Origin: JASHUC01 sp035523875
GTDB taxonomy: Bacteria > Pseudomonadota > Gammaproteobacteria > Steroidobacterales > Steroidobacteraceae
Assembly: GCA_035523875.1 (NCBI GenBank)
Contig: DATKPY010000034.1
Location: forward strand, 26,808-90,807
Direction: 5' to 3'
DNA length: 64,000 bases
Of this stretch, positions 16,385 to 25,656 are shown piece after piece. Each line of letters begins with the position of its first letter. Positions within the stretch are counted from its first letter, which is position 1. The translations under genes were made by a program, and so were the position numbers. The notes under the pieces were generated by a model. It saw only the letters and a program-made list of their open reading frames with translations. It did not search any database and was not told the DNA's origin.

Positions 16385-18214
16385 TCAGCGCCGATCGGCC
16401 CGAAGAGCGAGGAGCATATTGCCGCCGTGGCCCAGGAACTGGCCGTAGCCGCAGTTCACGTAGAGGACGCCGTCGACCACGACGGGCCCGCCGGCATCGA
16501 GGGAGCCGCCGTGCGCGGACTCCGCGTTCACGGCCGGATAGGACCGCGCGGTGTCGAAATCGCCCACGATCCTTCCGCTCTCGGCATCGAAGGCGCGCAG
16601 GTGCCCGTCCTGCGAGCCGGCAAAGACGATCCCGTCGATCGCGCTCACCGCCTGCGACAGCGCGCCGTGGCAATCGTCCGTGCCCCACGCACACCTTGGA
16701 ATCGGCGCCGGCGTCCACCACTTGAGCTTGCCGGTCGCCGCGTCGATCGCGCCCAGACCGGGACGGGGCGTATCATGCGGATGCGTCGGCATCGAGTCCG
16801 AGATCGGCACGTACACCGTATCCCCGATCGCGGCCATGCCCCACTCGATGCCGCCGAAGACACCCCCGGCGCCGAGCTTTGTCCTCCAGAGCACCTTGCC
16901 GTCCGCGCTCGGGTCGAGGCCGTAGACGACGCCCGATTTCTGCGCGGCGATGAGCACCTCGCCTCCCGAGTGCAGCTGGATGAGAATGGTCGATGCGGCG
17001 ATGTCGGCGTCCGCTCCAGCCGGTCGCGGGCACGGTCCGCCCAGCGCACAGCCCGCCGCCCAGTCGTCATGCGCCACGAGCTGCCGCGCCCACCGCAGCC
17101 TTCCCGTGGCAAGACTCAGCGCGAGCACCGAATCGGTCGTTGCAGCGCTCAGGTCCGTGTAGTCGTTACCCGTTCCGACGTAGAGCACGCCGCGCCGCGG
17201 GTCGACGGTCGGTGCATTCCAGACCGCTGCGCCGGCCGGACCCCAGAGCCGGGTCGGATCGCCGGGGCGCCGGTAGGACTTGAGCGGTCCGGCGATCGTG
17301 CGGTGCTTCCACAGGATCCGACCGCTCTTCGCATCGAGCGCAACGACGCTCCCGCGAAACGTGCAGCACGCGTAGCCGTCATCCGCGGCGGCGCCTTCCT
17401 CGAAGGAGGACACCGGCACGAGGAGCCGCTCGCCCACGAGAACCGGTGAGCCGGTGATCCGGGCGAAGGGATGATGATCGACGTGCACCCGCCACAGTGG
17501 CGCTCCGGTGTCGGCATCCACGGCATGCGCGTACGCCGCGACATCGCCGAAATAGGCGATCGCGCGGTGTCCCGGACCGCCCGGCCCGATCGAGATCGCG
17601 GTGCGCACGGGCGCTCCGACCTCGAGGCTCCAGAGCGTGCAGCCACTCGCCGCATCGAGCGCGTAGACCTGGCCCGTCGTGCTCGCGACAAAGACCCGCC
17701 CGCCGACCACGGTCGGCTGACCCCAGGTCATCGCGCCGGGATAGGCGAAGGCCCATTTGAGCTCGAGGCGTACGATGCCGGCCCGCGCGAGCTCGGAGTG
17801 CGGCTGGTAGCGGCTGTTTGCGAGGTCGCGACCCCAGCCGTTCCATCCGGAGCGGGCGAGGCGCATCGGACCCCTCGGCAGGCGGCAGGGATTCGCGTGC
17901 AGGGCGGCGGTATGCGACGCCGCCCCGGCGGTGAGGAACGCAGCGATCGCCGTGACCTCGGCGTGCGACAAGCCCGCGGCCTGCGGTTGCATGGCTCCGG
18001 TCATGAGCGCCATCACGATGTTCGTCGAGGAGCGATTGCCGAGCGCCTCACGGGAGGGAACGTGCCCCTGTGTCTGTTCGTGGCACTTGGCGCAGCGCTG
18101 CGCGTACAGCGCTGCGCCATCCGGGCCCGCGGCGGCGGAGCTCCGCGAACCGACGCCCACGAGGCTCGCCACGATGCCCGCCACAAAGCCGGCGCGCGAG
18201 ATTCTGCTGTTCAT
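16385..18214 (-). CDS. PQQ-dependent dehydrogenase with N-terminal cytochrome c (PVA-dehydrogenase-like)
   Basis: 609 residues with a signal peptide (to about residue 28), then a cytochrome c domain with CAKCH at 41-45 and a likely Met ligand near MTGAMQPQ, then a beta-propeller of PQQ type with repeated Gly-Trp docking motifs (LWSLEVGAPV, LWRVHVDHH, ILWKHRTIAGP, LRWARQLV, KWWTPAPI). The order haem domain followed by PQQ propeller matches quinohaemoprotein polyvinyl-alcohol dehydrogenase and relatives. It oxidises an alcohol in the periplasm and passes electrons to the haem. Last gene of a run with a GST, a SnoaL-like protein and oxygenase copy 3. Confidence 0.8.
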   Translation of the reverse strand: MNSRISRAGFVAGIVASLVGVGSRSSAAAGPDGAALYAQRCAKCHEQTQGHVPSREALGNRSSTNIVMALMTGAMQPQAAGLSHAEVTAIAAFLTAGAASHTAALHANPCRLPRGPMRLARSGWNGWGRDLANSRYQPHSELARAGIVRLELKWAFAYPGAMTWGQPTVVGGRVFVASTTGQVYALDAASGCTLWSLEVGAPVRTAISIGPGGPGHRAIAYFGDVAAYAHAVDADTGAPLWRVHVDHHPFARITGSPVLVGERLLVPVSSFEEGAAADDGYACCTFRGSVVALDAKSGRILWKHRTIAGPLKSYRRPGDPTRLWGPAGAAVWNAPTVDPRRGVLYVGTGNDYTDLSAATTDSVLALSLATGRLRWARQLVAHDDWAAGCALGGPCPRPAGADADIAASTILIQLHSGGEVLIAAQKSGVVYGLDPSADGKVLWRTKLGAGGVFGGIEWGMAAIGDTVYVPISDSMPTHPHDTPRPGLGAIDAATGKLKWWTPAPIPRCAWGTDDCHGALSQAVSAIDGIVFAGSQDGHLRAFDAESGRIVGDFDTARSYPAVNAESAHGGSLDAGGPVVVDGVLYVNCGYGQFLGHGGNMLLALRADRR

Positions 18215-18254
18215 GGTCTTCTACTTTCCTCCTCGGGTGGCCGCGCCGCGCAAG

Positions 18255-19043
18255 TCACGAGGCGGCGCCCGGGGCAAGCGCGGGCACCCCGAGGAGCTTG
18301 CGCGTCTCCTCGACGCGGGGCGCAACCCAGCCCCGGCCGAGCTTGAACGCCGCCTGCGTGCGCGGCCGTGCGTGGCAGCGGCGCAACCAGTCCATCAAGT
18401 GCGGCACCTTGCGGTCGTTGACCTCCTCGGGCCGCAGCACCGGAAAGGCGAAGATCGTGATGAGCGCGACGATGTCCGCGAGCCCGAACGCCGGGCCACT
18501 CAGGTACGGATGCTCGGTGAGCGCCTGCTCGAACAGTCCGATTCCGGCGTTGATTCGCCGGTCCGACTCGTCGAGCTCGGCCTGCGGCACCTGCTTGGCC
18601 ATGATGAGCCGCCACACGCGGCGGCGCTCCGGCATGGGGATCCGCCCGACCAGCTCCTCGATGGCCGCGGGGTCCTGCGCAGGCATGCGCCGGCTCGCGC
18701 CCGCTCCGCCGAACATCGCGAGCGCGGGACAGTAGTGAAAGTCGAGGAAGCGGATCCAGCGTCGCATGCGCCAGCGCAGGTACGGCTCGCGCGGGCGCAG
18801 CGCCGGGCCCTCGAGCGCCGCATCGAGGTACTCGAGCGCCGGAGAGGACTCGGTCATCACGTGCCCGTCGTGGATGATGGTCGGAACCGTACCGCTCGGG
18901 TTGATCTCGAGATACCGCGGCGAGTGCTGCTCGCGCTTGCCGATGTCGACGTAATGGTAGTGGAACGCGGCGCCCTTCTCGGTGAGCATGAGCAGCGGCT
19001 TGCCGGAATTGGCGTTCGGTTCCCAGGTGTACACATCGATCAT
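18255..19043 (-). CDS. Glutathione S-transferase family protein
   Basis: 262 residues from the ATG at 19043 (GAGGA upstream). The N-terminal thioredoxin-like domain contains YTWEPNANSGKPLLMLTEKG and the glutathione-contact segment NPSGTVPTIIHDG with ESSPALEYLD, and the remainder is the helical domain. The N-terminal 'WEPNANSGK' style is seen in GSTs associated with beta-etherase/Nu classes. Such enzymes conjugate, reduce or cleave ether bonds with glutathione. Encoded 40 bases after the SnoaL-like gene on the same strand, so likely in an operon with oxygenase copy 3. Confidence 0.82.
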   Translation of the reverse strand: MIDVYTWEPNANSGKPLLMLTEKGAAFHYHYVDIGKREQHSPRYLEINPSGTVPTIIHDGHVMTESSPALEYLDAALEGPALRPREPYLRWRMRRWIRFLDFHYCPALAMFGGAGASRRMPAQDPAAIEELVGRIPMPERRRVWRLIMAKQVPQAELDESDRRINAGIGLFEQALTEHPYLSGPAFGLADIVALITIFAFPVLRPEEVNDRKVPHLMDWLRRCHARPRTQAAFKLGRGWVAPRVEETRKLLGVPALAPGAAS

Positions 19044-19084
19044 GAGCTTGTTTCCTCGCGCCGCGGTTGCGCGCCTCGCCGGGC

Positions 19085-19897
19085 TCACAGCCGCTGCGCA
19101 GCGCTGACCTCGCCCACGCGGCCGACCTTGATGTGCGCGATCTTCCCGTCGCGCAGGGTGTAGTAGACGAGCACCCGCAGCCGCACGAACTCCCCCTTGC
19201 GCAGCGGCGCCACCACGAACGCGGGCGCATCGGCGAGCGCAGTGAACTGCGAGGTGATGTCGGCGGCGATGCCGCCGTCGTCGGCGACGAAATGATTGAC
19301 CGTGAGCGATTCGCGCACGCTCTTGAACATCTCGCGATAGAACTCGAGCAGCGCGTGCTTGCCCCGCAGCTCCATGCGCGCGAGCTCGCAGACCACATCA
19401 TCGGTGTAATAGGCGCCGAAGCGCTCGAAATCCGCGTTGCTGAAGGCGCGCGTGTACTCGCGGTAGGCTTGCCGCTCCTCGAGCGTGCCGCCGAGCCGAA
19501 CCGTCGGGGTGGACACCCCCACATTGGCGGGCCAGCTGCCTGCCTTCAGGTACGCGACCTTGCCATCCCGCAGCGTGTAGAGCACGAAGAACTTCACCGT
19601 GAGGCACTCGCCCGATTGCAGCGGCCCGAACAGGAAGTCGGGTCGGTCGCGCGTCGCGTGAAAGTCCATGTCGATCTCGGCGAAGAGGTGCTGCTCGCTC
19701 TCGAGTACCACCTGCGGACGCATGATCTCCCGGATGCCGTCGTGCGCCCAGTGCAGGAACTCGAGGAGCTGAGCGCGGCCCACGACGGTCCGGCCGCCGC
19801 TCTGGAAAACGCAGTCCTCGGTGAACTGCTCCTCGACGAGCCGTGCATCGTCGCCGGAATTGAACACCTCCGCATAGCGCTTGAAATCCATCCTCAT
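19085..19897 (-). CDS. Tandem SnoaL/NTF2-like protein
   Basis: 270 residues without a signal peptide. Two successive SnoaL-like units are visible: the first starts YAEVFNSGDDARLVEEQFTEDCVF and ends YTLRDGKVAYLKAG, the second starts YTRAFSNADFERFGAYYTDDVVC and ends YYTLRDGKIAHIKVG. The repeated pattern of opening helix, RxxLLEFxxxM helix and final LRDGK strand is unmistakable. SnoaL-like proteins act as cyclases, isomerases, dehydratases or ligand binders. Single-unit members are more common; a fused pair may form the usual dimer within one chain. It is between the oxygenase copy 3 and GST genes. Confidence 0.75.
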   Translation of the reverse strand: MRMDFKRYAEVFNSGDDARLVEEQFTEDCVFQSGGRTVVGRAQLLEFLHWAHDGIREIMRPQVVLESEQHLFAEIDMDFHATRDRPDFLFGPLQSGECLTVKFFVLYTLRDGKVAYLKAGSWPANVGVSTPTVRLGGTLEERQAYREYTRAFSNADFERFGAYYTDDVVCELARMELRGKHALLEFYREMFKSVRESLTVNHFVADDGGIAADITSQFTALADAPAFVVAPLRKGEFVRLRVLVYYTLRDGKIAHIKVGRVGEVSAAQRL

Positions 19898-19918
19898 GCT
19901 CCCGGCCGCGACGGTACC

Positions 19919-21370
19919 TCAAGGAAGCGCGGCCCGGCGGGCCCAGTTGCCGTGGTAGCCGGGACGCAGTCGCACGGGCAGATGGATCGTCGCGATCGGC
20001 CCCTCCTCGAGCCGCTGCGCATCGAGCAGAAAGACATCAGTGCGCATCTCGCGGATCCGCGTGGCAACCGTGATCACATAGCCATCGCCCTCGGGCGCTG
20101 TATCCGAGCGCGGAATGAAGCACGGCTCCTGCAGCGCCGTGTCCGCATCCGCCGACCAGCGGCGCGTGCGGCCGCGCGCGAGGTCGACGTGGGCGATGCT
20201 GCTGCGGCCGGGGTCGAACCCGAGCAGCCAGCCGTGACGGTAGGGACGAGTCTGGTAACGCGCGTCGATCTTGGGGAACTCCCCCACGTAGTCGCTCAAG
20301 CGCTCGACGGAGTGGAAGCCTTCGTGCGCCGAGGACAGGTCGACGGTCCAGCGTGTCAGACGCGACTCGGCCCGCGCCGGATCCCACGGCTTGTCGAGCT
20401 CGGGGAAGAACGGGAACATGTTCCCCTCTGCGACCGGCACGTCGATGTGCACGCGCGGACCGTCATTGAATGCGTTCATGACGTGCGAGCAAAACTGGTT
20501 GGGTGCCCGAAACCACCTGAGATCGCGCGCTGCACCGCGCCGCGGCAGCACCCCCAGATGGATGTCCTTGCTCGAGTCCCATGCGTAGTGCGGCCTGCCG
20601 GCCTTGAGCGCCTCGATCCCGGCTCCGCATACCGGAATGATCGGAAACACCGCGTAATCCTCGGTCACGCCGAAGTCGTGGAGCATGCAGTAGTAGGGAG
20701 CCTCGAACCAGATCTCGTGCACGATTCTGCCGCTTGGACTCACCTCGTAGTAGGCCACGTCGCGCGAATAGAGCCCCTTCGCCGCAAAGCCGAACGCGAT
20801 CATCTCGCCCGTGGCGGGATCGATCTTGGGGTGGGCAGTGAACGTCGGCCCCGCGAGCGTCCCGTGGAAGCTCCAATCCCCCTCGGTCGCGAGCGAGATC
20901 GGATTCATCGCGACGGGAGGACTGTCCTCGCGCAGCGCGAGGAGCTTGCCGTCCCAGACGAGCGGCGTCGTGTTTGCAAGATTGCGGCTTCTGCCCGCGA
21001 CGCTCGGATCGTCGGTGAAGGGATTGCGGTACTTGCCATAGAGCGCGCGGCCCGCGGCGCGCTCGAGTCTGAAGCGCTCCGTTTCGACGTAGCGATGGCG
21101 CAAGTGCACGCGGCCGCCCTCGAACAGAAAGCGCGAGACGGTGCCGTCGGCATTGAACGGCACATCGTCGAGAAAGCGCGGCGGATACTGGTGATCCGGC
21201 GCGATGCGGTAGAAGGCGCCGGCGAGATCCTGCGGGAGCGCCCCGTCGAACTCCAGGTCGCCCAGGTCGATCTCGATGCGGCTCGGGGCGTTGATGCCGG
21301 CCAACATCGGCAGAGCGGGGAATCGCAGCCCGCGGGTGCGGGTCAGGATGCTCCGCGGCGCATCGCTCAT
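19919..21370 (-). CDS. Carotenoid/stilbene-cleavage oxygenase family protein 3
   Basis: Third member in this window, 483 residues and more divergent than copies 1 and 2. The iron-ligand histidines are H180 (FTAHPKIDP), H231 (MLHDFGVTE), H296 (CSHVMNA) and H473 (YHGNW). Conserved blade segments include GKYRNPFTDDPS and EGDGYVITVA. The ATG at 21370 is chosen because homology begins there, but the ribosome site is weak. It leads a minus-strand group (oxygenase, SnoaL tandem, GST, PQQ dehydrogenase) and is divergent from the third NTF2-like paralogue, 105 bases away. Confidence 0.85.
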   Translation of the reverse strand: MSDAPRSILTRTRGLRFPALPMLAGINAPSRIEIDLGDLEFDGALPQDLAGAFYRIAPDHQYPPRFLDDVPFNADGTVSRFLFEGGRVHLRHRYVETERFRLERAAGRALYGKYRNPFTDDPSVAGRSRNLANTTPLVWDGKLLALREDSPPVAMNPISLATEGDWSFHGTLAGPTFTAHPKIDPATGEMIAFGFAAKGLYSRDVAYYEVSPSGRIVHEIWFEAPYYCMLHDFGVTEDYAVFPIIPVCGAGIEALKAGRPHYAWDSSKDIHLGVLPRRGAARDLRWFRAPNQFCSHVMNAFNDGPRVHIDVPVAEGNMFPFFPELDKPWDPARAESRLTRWTVDLSSAHEGFHSVERLSDYVGEFPKIDARYQTRPYRHGWLLGFDPGRSSIAHVDLARGRTRRWSADADTALQEPCFIPRSDTAPEGDGYVITVATRIREMRTDVFLLDAQRLEEGPIATIHLPVRLRPGYHGNWARRAALP

Positions 21371-21389
21371 GGGTGGCGCTCGGGATGGG

Positions 21390-21418
21390 TTGGAGCAACT
21401 CGAGGCTCCGTGTATAAG
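21390..21418 (+). promoter_or_regulatory. Possible sigma70-type promoter for the gene at 21476
   Basis: TTGGAG at 21390-21395 and TATAAG at 21413-21418 are separated by exactly 17 bases. The -10 matches five of six consensus bases; the -35 matches only the TTG. Transcription would start near 21425, giving a leader of about 50 bases to the GTG at 21476. Confidence 0.35.
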
Positions 21419-21475
21419 AAATGCCGGCCGTGAGCGCAAGCGCCGGGCGGGCGCAGCGATCGGGGAGCGGGCACC

Positions 21476-22525
21476 GTGGCAGCACAAACGGAGCAGAGGG
21501 CGGACGGCGAGCATCCAAGCGGTGATCGTTCCGGCGATAGCGCCGCGCTCAGAGACATGGTCGATCGATACCTCGCGGCAGTGGTGGCGCGCGATCCGCG
21601 GCGGCTTCCGCTCGCCGAGCGCGTCAAGTTTACCGCGATGGGCCAGCAGCTTGAGCTCGGCGAGGGATTCTGGCACACCGCGAGCGACGTCGGGCGCTAC
21701 CGGCACTACTTCCCCGATCCGTGCGCCGGGGAAATCGGTTTCCTTGGCACGATGCGCGAGTTCGGCGCTCCGGTGCTGATGGGGCTGCGACTGCGCGTGC
21801 GGGAGGGCCGGATCAGCGAGATTGAAACGGTGTTCTACCGGCGCGGATCGGGTCCGGCGTGGAACGACGCAGGCATGGAGCGGCTCGATGCGACCGCAGC
21901 GGTGGATCCGGTGTGGCTTGCGCCCATTCCACCGGCGGAGAGGCTCTCGCGCAGGCAACTCGCCGCGGTCGCGAACCTGTACTTCGTCGGGCTCGAGAAC
22001 AACGACGGCAAGGGCCTCGACGGCAGGGGCTTCTATCCGTTCACGCCCGACTGTCTGCGGCTCGAGAACGGCGTGCAGACGAGCAGCAATCCCACGCTCA
22101 TCCCGAACGTGCCGCCCGCAGCATTCAACTATTTCGCGCTCGACTGCGCCGCGCAGTTCAGGAGCGGTTATCTTGCGCTCGTCACGCGTATTCATCACCG
22201 GCGCTTCATGGCGGTCGATCCCGAGCTCGGGACCGTCTTCACGCTCGTCGTGTTCGATCAGGCCGGCACGCCCTCGGTGCGTCTCACAAGCGGCGAGAGC
22301 GTCGCGTCATCGCTGTTCACGCGACCCTCGAGTATCCTCCTTGCCGAGGCATTCAGGATCGAGAAGGGGCTGATCCGCCGTATCGAGGCAATCGGCGCGG
22401 GGGTGCCCTACCACATGAGCCCGGGCTGGGAGGCGAGCGCGGTGCGGCCACCGCGCGGTGCGATCCAGGCCCTCGCCCTCATCCCCGAGCGGCGCCAGCG
22501 GCTCGAGCCGCCTGCGGCCGATTGA
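21476..22525 (+). CDS. NTF2/SnoaL-like protein, paralogue 3 (no signal peptide)
   Basis: 349 residues, homologous to the two exported proteins encoded at 6262-7257 and 7298-8368 (MVDRYLAAVVARDP, LELGEGFWHTASD, LRLRVREGRISEIETVF, FRIEKGLIRRIE). Unlike them it starts with a polar N-terminus and shows no signal sequence, so it is probably cytoplasmic unless the start is wrong. The GTG start has GGGGAG upstream. It is divergent from oxygenase copy 3, repeating the pairing of this family with the oxygenases seen at 6-12 kb. Its last 47 bases overlap the convergent LigE-like gene. Confidence 0.7.
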   Translation: MAAQTEQRADGEHPSGDRSGDSAALRDMVDRYLAAVVARDPRRLPLAERVKFTAMGQQLELGEGFWHTASDVGRYRHYFPDPCAGEIGFLGTMREFGAPVLMGLRLRVREGRISEIETVFYRRGSGPAWNDAGMERLDATAAVDPVWLAPIPPAERLSRRQLAAVANLYFVGLENNDGKGLDGRGFYPFTPDCLRLENGVQTSSNPTLIPNVPPAAFNYFALDCAAQFRSGYLALVTRIHHRRFMAVDPELGTVFTLVVFDQAGTPSVRLTSGESVASSLFTRPSSILLAEAFRIEKGLIRRIEAIGAGVPYHMSPGWEASAVRPPRGAIQALALIPERRQRLEPPAAD

Positions 22526-23342
22526 TCCGCTCGGTTTCTGCGCGCGTCGATGCGGGGCCCGTGTTACGGCTGCCGAGTCCGCCGCGCGCACCGTCCTTGC
22601 TGAAGGGCTCGGGATCCCCCGCGCGCAGCTTCAATCCGAACAGCGTGTGCATCCCGGGGTGCCGTCCGAGACCCCCATACAGGTCGAATCCCCGCTCGAG
22701 CCAATCGCGCAGTGGATCGTCGGCCGTGAGAGGCGGAGTGGTGGCGACCGATGCTGTCCACAGGAAGACCGCGAGCGCGCGATAGTCCGCGTAGCTCGGC
22801 TGGTCGCCCCCGAGCCATTTGCTCTCCGCGAGGAGCTGGCGGAAGGGCTCGAGCGTCGGCGGCACGAGCGGCAGGCGCTCCTCGCGGCCGGCCTGCGTCT
22901 CCTCGAGCTTGCGGCCGAGCATGTTCTCGCGGCTGCGGGTGACGTACTCGTGGTCCTGGGGGAGCGAGAGATCGCGATAGTCCTTGATGTAGCAGGAGAA
23001 CCAAGGGCGGATGGCCGTCTGCCACAGCCAGCCCTCGAGGAACTTGGTGAGCGGCTTCATCGTGGAGCCATCGAACAGCCGCGGCCGCTCAGGGTAGGTC
23101 TCATCGAGGTATTCGGCGATGAGCCAGCTGTCGAGCACCCACTTGCCGTCGTCGACGATCACGGGCAGGCGCTCGGAGCGCCCGCCCGTGCGCTCGAGGA
23201 TTCCGGTGAAGCCGCCCGGGACGATCTCGATCTCGAAGCCCTTGTGCTTCAGGGCGTACTTCGTCGCCCACACGAATGGGCTGATCGTGCAGCCCGAGGC
23301 GAGCTGCAGATCGTAGAGCGTGATGGTGTTGTTTCTGGCCAC
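22479..23342 (-). CDS. LigE-type beta-etherase family glutathione S-transferase
   Basis: 287 residues with an N-terminus (ARNNTITLYDLQL...SGCTISPFVW) and a following block (KHKGFEIEIVPGGFTGI) that I recognise as the LigE/LigP beta-etherase branch of GSTs. These enzymes cleave beta-aryl ether bonds of lignin dimers with glutathione. Further family signatures are GGRSERLPVIVDDGKWVLDS and WLGGDQPSYADYRALAVFLW. The C-terminal tail after about residue 245 is low-complexity and extended. It overlaps the convergent NTF2-like gene. Together with the flavin oxidoreductase and esterase upstream it forms a minus-strand run. Actual activity on lignin dimers is inferred from similarity. Confidence 0.85.
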   Translation of the reverse strand: MARNNTITLYDLQLASGCTISPFVWATKYALKHKGFEIEIVPGGFTGILERTGGRSERLPVIVDDGKWVLDSWLIAEYLDETYPERPRLFDGSTMKPLTKFLEGWLWQTAIRPWFSCYIKDYRDLSLPQDHEYVTRSRENMLGRKLEETQAGREERLPLVPPTLEPFRQLLAESKWLGGDQPSYADYRALAVFLWTASVATTPPLTADDPLRDWLERGFDLYGGLGRHPGMHTLFGLKLRAGDPEPFSKDGARGGLGSRNTGPASTRAETERINRPQAARAAGAARG

Positions 23343-23402
23343 GGGTTTTCCCCAATGAGAATGAGTTGGATGCGTGCGAGTCCGGATGGTTCGGGCGCGG
23401 CC

Positions 23403-24542
23403 TCAGGCGCCACGTGCGGCGGGGAGTCCGTCGATCGTGGCGGGGGCGCCCGGCCAGCTCTTCATCTCCTCGAGACACCGTCTCGCGAAGAGGCGGATCG
23501 AGCGCATGCACTCATCGTGCGGCATCCCGCCCGTGTAGAGGTGCGGCATCATGCCCTGCGGCTCACGGCGGCGCCTCACTTCCTCGAGTTGCTCGAGCAC
23601 CTCCTTCGGGCTGCCGGCGATCGAGCTCTTGTGGGCATTCTCGATCGCGATCTGAGCCTGCTCCGGGGTCATCTTGAGCGAGCTGTAATTCTCGTAGCCC
23701 TTGACGGTGCCGTGGTGCTCGGAGGTCATCTCGTAATTCTTCACCGCCGCGGCGAAGGTCTTGGCAGTGTAGATGCGCGCGAGCTCACGCGCGCGCGCGC
23801 CGCTTTCATCGATGAAGACCAGGTTCGACACGAACGGCGCGACGGGCTCATCGTGCGGGTGGGCTTCGTGCCAGGTCTTGAGCCAGGCATCGGACGCCTC
23901 GTCTGCGACGACCCGGCCGATGCTCGACGGCGATTGGGCGTGTCCGGCGACCATCGGCTGGCCGAGATAGAGCCGCCCGAGACCGAGCTTGGCCGCCGAG
24001 ACCATCGAGGCGGGGGATCCTGCCGCGCAGAAGGCGCGACCCTTGAGCGCGCGGATCGGCCGCGGCCGCAGTTCCCGGCGCGGTTGCTTGAAGATCTCCC
24101 CCTCGCCCTCGATCACGCCCGTTTCCATGGCCCGCATCACCATCGCGACGCTCTCGTCGAAGCGCTGGCGCGCCTCGCCCTGATCGATGCGCAGCCCCTC
24201 GTACTCGATGCGCGAGAGTCCGCGTCCGAACCCGATCAGCGCGCGACCGCCTGAGACGTGATCGAGCAGCAGGATCTCCTCGGCCATGCGCACCGGGTCG
24301 TGCCACGGAACGACGAGCACCTGCGTGCCGAGGCGCACGCGCGGATGCCGCCCCGCGAGATAGGCGAGGTACACGAGCGGATTCGGGCTCACCGAGTAGT
24401 CGCTGAAGTGGTGCTCGGTGATCCAGATTGATTCGAAGCCGAGCTGGGCGGCGAGCTCGAGCTGTGCGAGCTCCTCGCGCACGAACTGGCGATCGGGAAC
24501 CGAGGAGTGATTGGCGAAACCAGTGGCGATCCCTACGTGCAT
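23403..24542 (-). CDS. LLM-class flavin-dependent oxidoreductase
   Basis: 379-residue bacterial luciferase-like monooxygenase, a TIM barrel using reduced FMN/F420-like flavin. Typical segments: ELAQLELAAQLGFESIWITEHHF near the N-terminus, RVRLGTQVLVVPWHDPVRMAEEILLLDHVSGGRALIGFGRG, and a C-terminal GSPKEVLEQLEEV. It could perform monooxygenation of alkyl, ketone or terpenoid substrates; the group is too broad to specify. There is a 60-base gap to the LigE-like gene, same strand. No flavin reductase is visible next to it. Confidence 0.85.
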   Translation of the reverse strand: MHVGIATGFANHSSVPDRQFVREELAQLELAAQLGFESIWITEHHFSDYSVSPNPLVYLAYLAGRHPRVRLGTQVLVVPWHDPVRMAEEILLLDHVSGGRALIGFGRGLSRIEYEGLRIDQGEARQRFDESVAMVMRAMETGVIEGEGEIFKQPRRELRPRPIRALKGRAFCAAGSPASMVSAAKLGLGRLYLGQPMVAGHAQSPSSIGRVVADEASDAWLKTWHEAHPHDEPVAPFVSNLVFIDESGARARELARIYTAKTFAAAVKNYEMTSEHHGTVKGYENYSSLKMTPEQAQIAIENAHKSSIAGSPKEVLEQLEEVRRRREPQGMMPHLYTGGMPHDECMRSIRLFARRCLEEMKSWPGAPATIDGLPAARGA

Positions 24543-24635
24543 GGCCCCTCCGCCGTAGGCGTCCGCCCGCGCTCGGCGCCCGCTCGGATATCGTCTATAA
24601 GGAAGCCTGACACGAAAAGCAAGCGGCGCGCCGTG

Positions 24636-25529
24636 CTAGCGCAAGCGAGCGGCGAGGAACGCGCCGGCCTGGGCGAGTGCGCTGCGTCCCTCGTCAAGCG
24701 CGAAGGAAAAGGCGTGCCACACATGCGGCATCCCGGGCCAGATCTCGAGCTGCGCATGAACGCCCGCTGCGCCCGCCCGCCGCGCGAGGCGCACGGCATC
24801 GTCGAGCAGGATCTCGATCGAGCCCACTTGGATCAGAAGCGGTGGGAGCCCCGCGAGCTCGGCGCCGACGGGGCTCGCGAGCGGCGCGTCGCTCGAGGCT
24901 GCGCCCAAGTACTGCGCGGCGCAATTGAGCAGTCCGGGGCGGGTGAGGCTCGGATCCGCGGCGGCGTTGGAGTAGATCGAATCCGCGGTGCACGCGAGGT
25001 CGGCCCACGGAGAGAGCGCGAGCGCCGCGGCCGGCGGGGGCAATCCGAGCCGACGCGCTTCGGCGAGCGCGGCGATCGCGAGCCCACCGCCGGCGGAGTC
25101 TCCGGCGACTGCGATTGAGGCGGGGGAATAACCCTCATCGATGAGCCAGCGGTAGGCCGCTACGGCATCCTCCACCGCCGCCGGGAAGGGATGCTCGGGC
25201 GCGAGGCGGTAATCGATGCCGAGTCCGCGAGCACGACTCGCCTGCGCAAGCCCGCTCCAAAGCGGGCGATAGCTCCAGGCATCGCCGATGACGTAGCCGC
25301 CGCCGTGCAGATAAAGGAGCACGCGGTGCTCGGCCGCCTCGGGCGTTCGCGACCAGAATCCGCGCACGCCGCGGGCGGCAATCGGTGCGAAGTCGATGCC
25401 CTGGGGCGGCGGGATGTTGGCCAGCATGTCGCTGAATTGCCGCCGCGCGATGGCTGCAGGCTGCGTGAGATCGGGTCCTGCCCCACCGCGCAGCATCTCG
25501 ATGATGCCCGCCAACTGCTCCTGGCTCAT
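24636..25529 (-). CDS. Alpha/beta hydrolase, hormone-sensitive-lipase (HSL) type esterase
   Basis: 297 residues. The oxyanion HGGGYV motif is at 75-80, the nucleophile Ser145 in GDSAGG, an acid in GSIEILLDD (about 239-244) and His269 in PGMPHVWH, the standard order for family IV esterases. The usual GSxD is replaced by GSIE, so Glu239 or the following Asp pair may be the acid. Cytoplasmic. It hydrolyses short acyl esters. The gene lies upstream of the flavin oxidoreductase on the same strand, fitting a catabolic run that opens ester-linked aromatics or terpenoids. Confidence 0.88.
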   Translation of the reverse strand: MSQEQLAGIIEMLRGGAGPDLTQPAAIARRQFSDMLANIPPPQGIDFAPIAARGVRGFWSRTPEAAEHRVLLYLHGGGYVIGDAWSYRPLWSGLAQASRARGLGIDYRLAPEHPFPAAVEDAVAAYRWLIDEGYSPASIAVAGDSAGGGLAIAALAEARRLGLPPPAAALALSPWADLACTADSIYSNAAADPSLTRPGLLNCAAQYLGAASSDAPLASPVGAELAGLPPLLIQVGSIEILLDDAVRLARRAGAAGVHAQLEIWPGMPHVWHAFSFALDEGRSALAQAGAFLAARLR

Positions 25530-25656
25530 GAGGTGACCTCGGCGCGCGCCGCATCCAGGCGCTCCCGAAGTCTACCGGGACGCTCGCCTCGGGTTCATGA
25601 CCATCCTGCGCGGCCACGCTATGCTGTGCGGCATCGATGCGCCTGGGAACTCACAC

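Noticed and set aside
24590..24602. TATAAG as a promoter
   Set aside because: It reads on the plus strand, but both neighbouring genes are on the minus strand, so it has no gene to serve.
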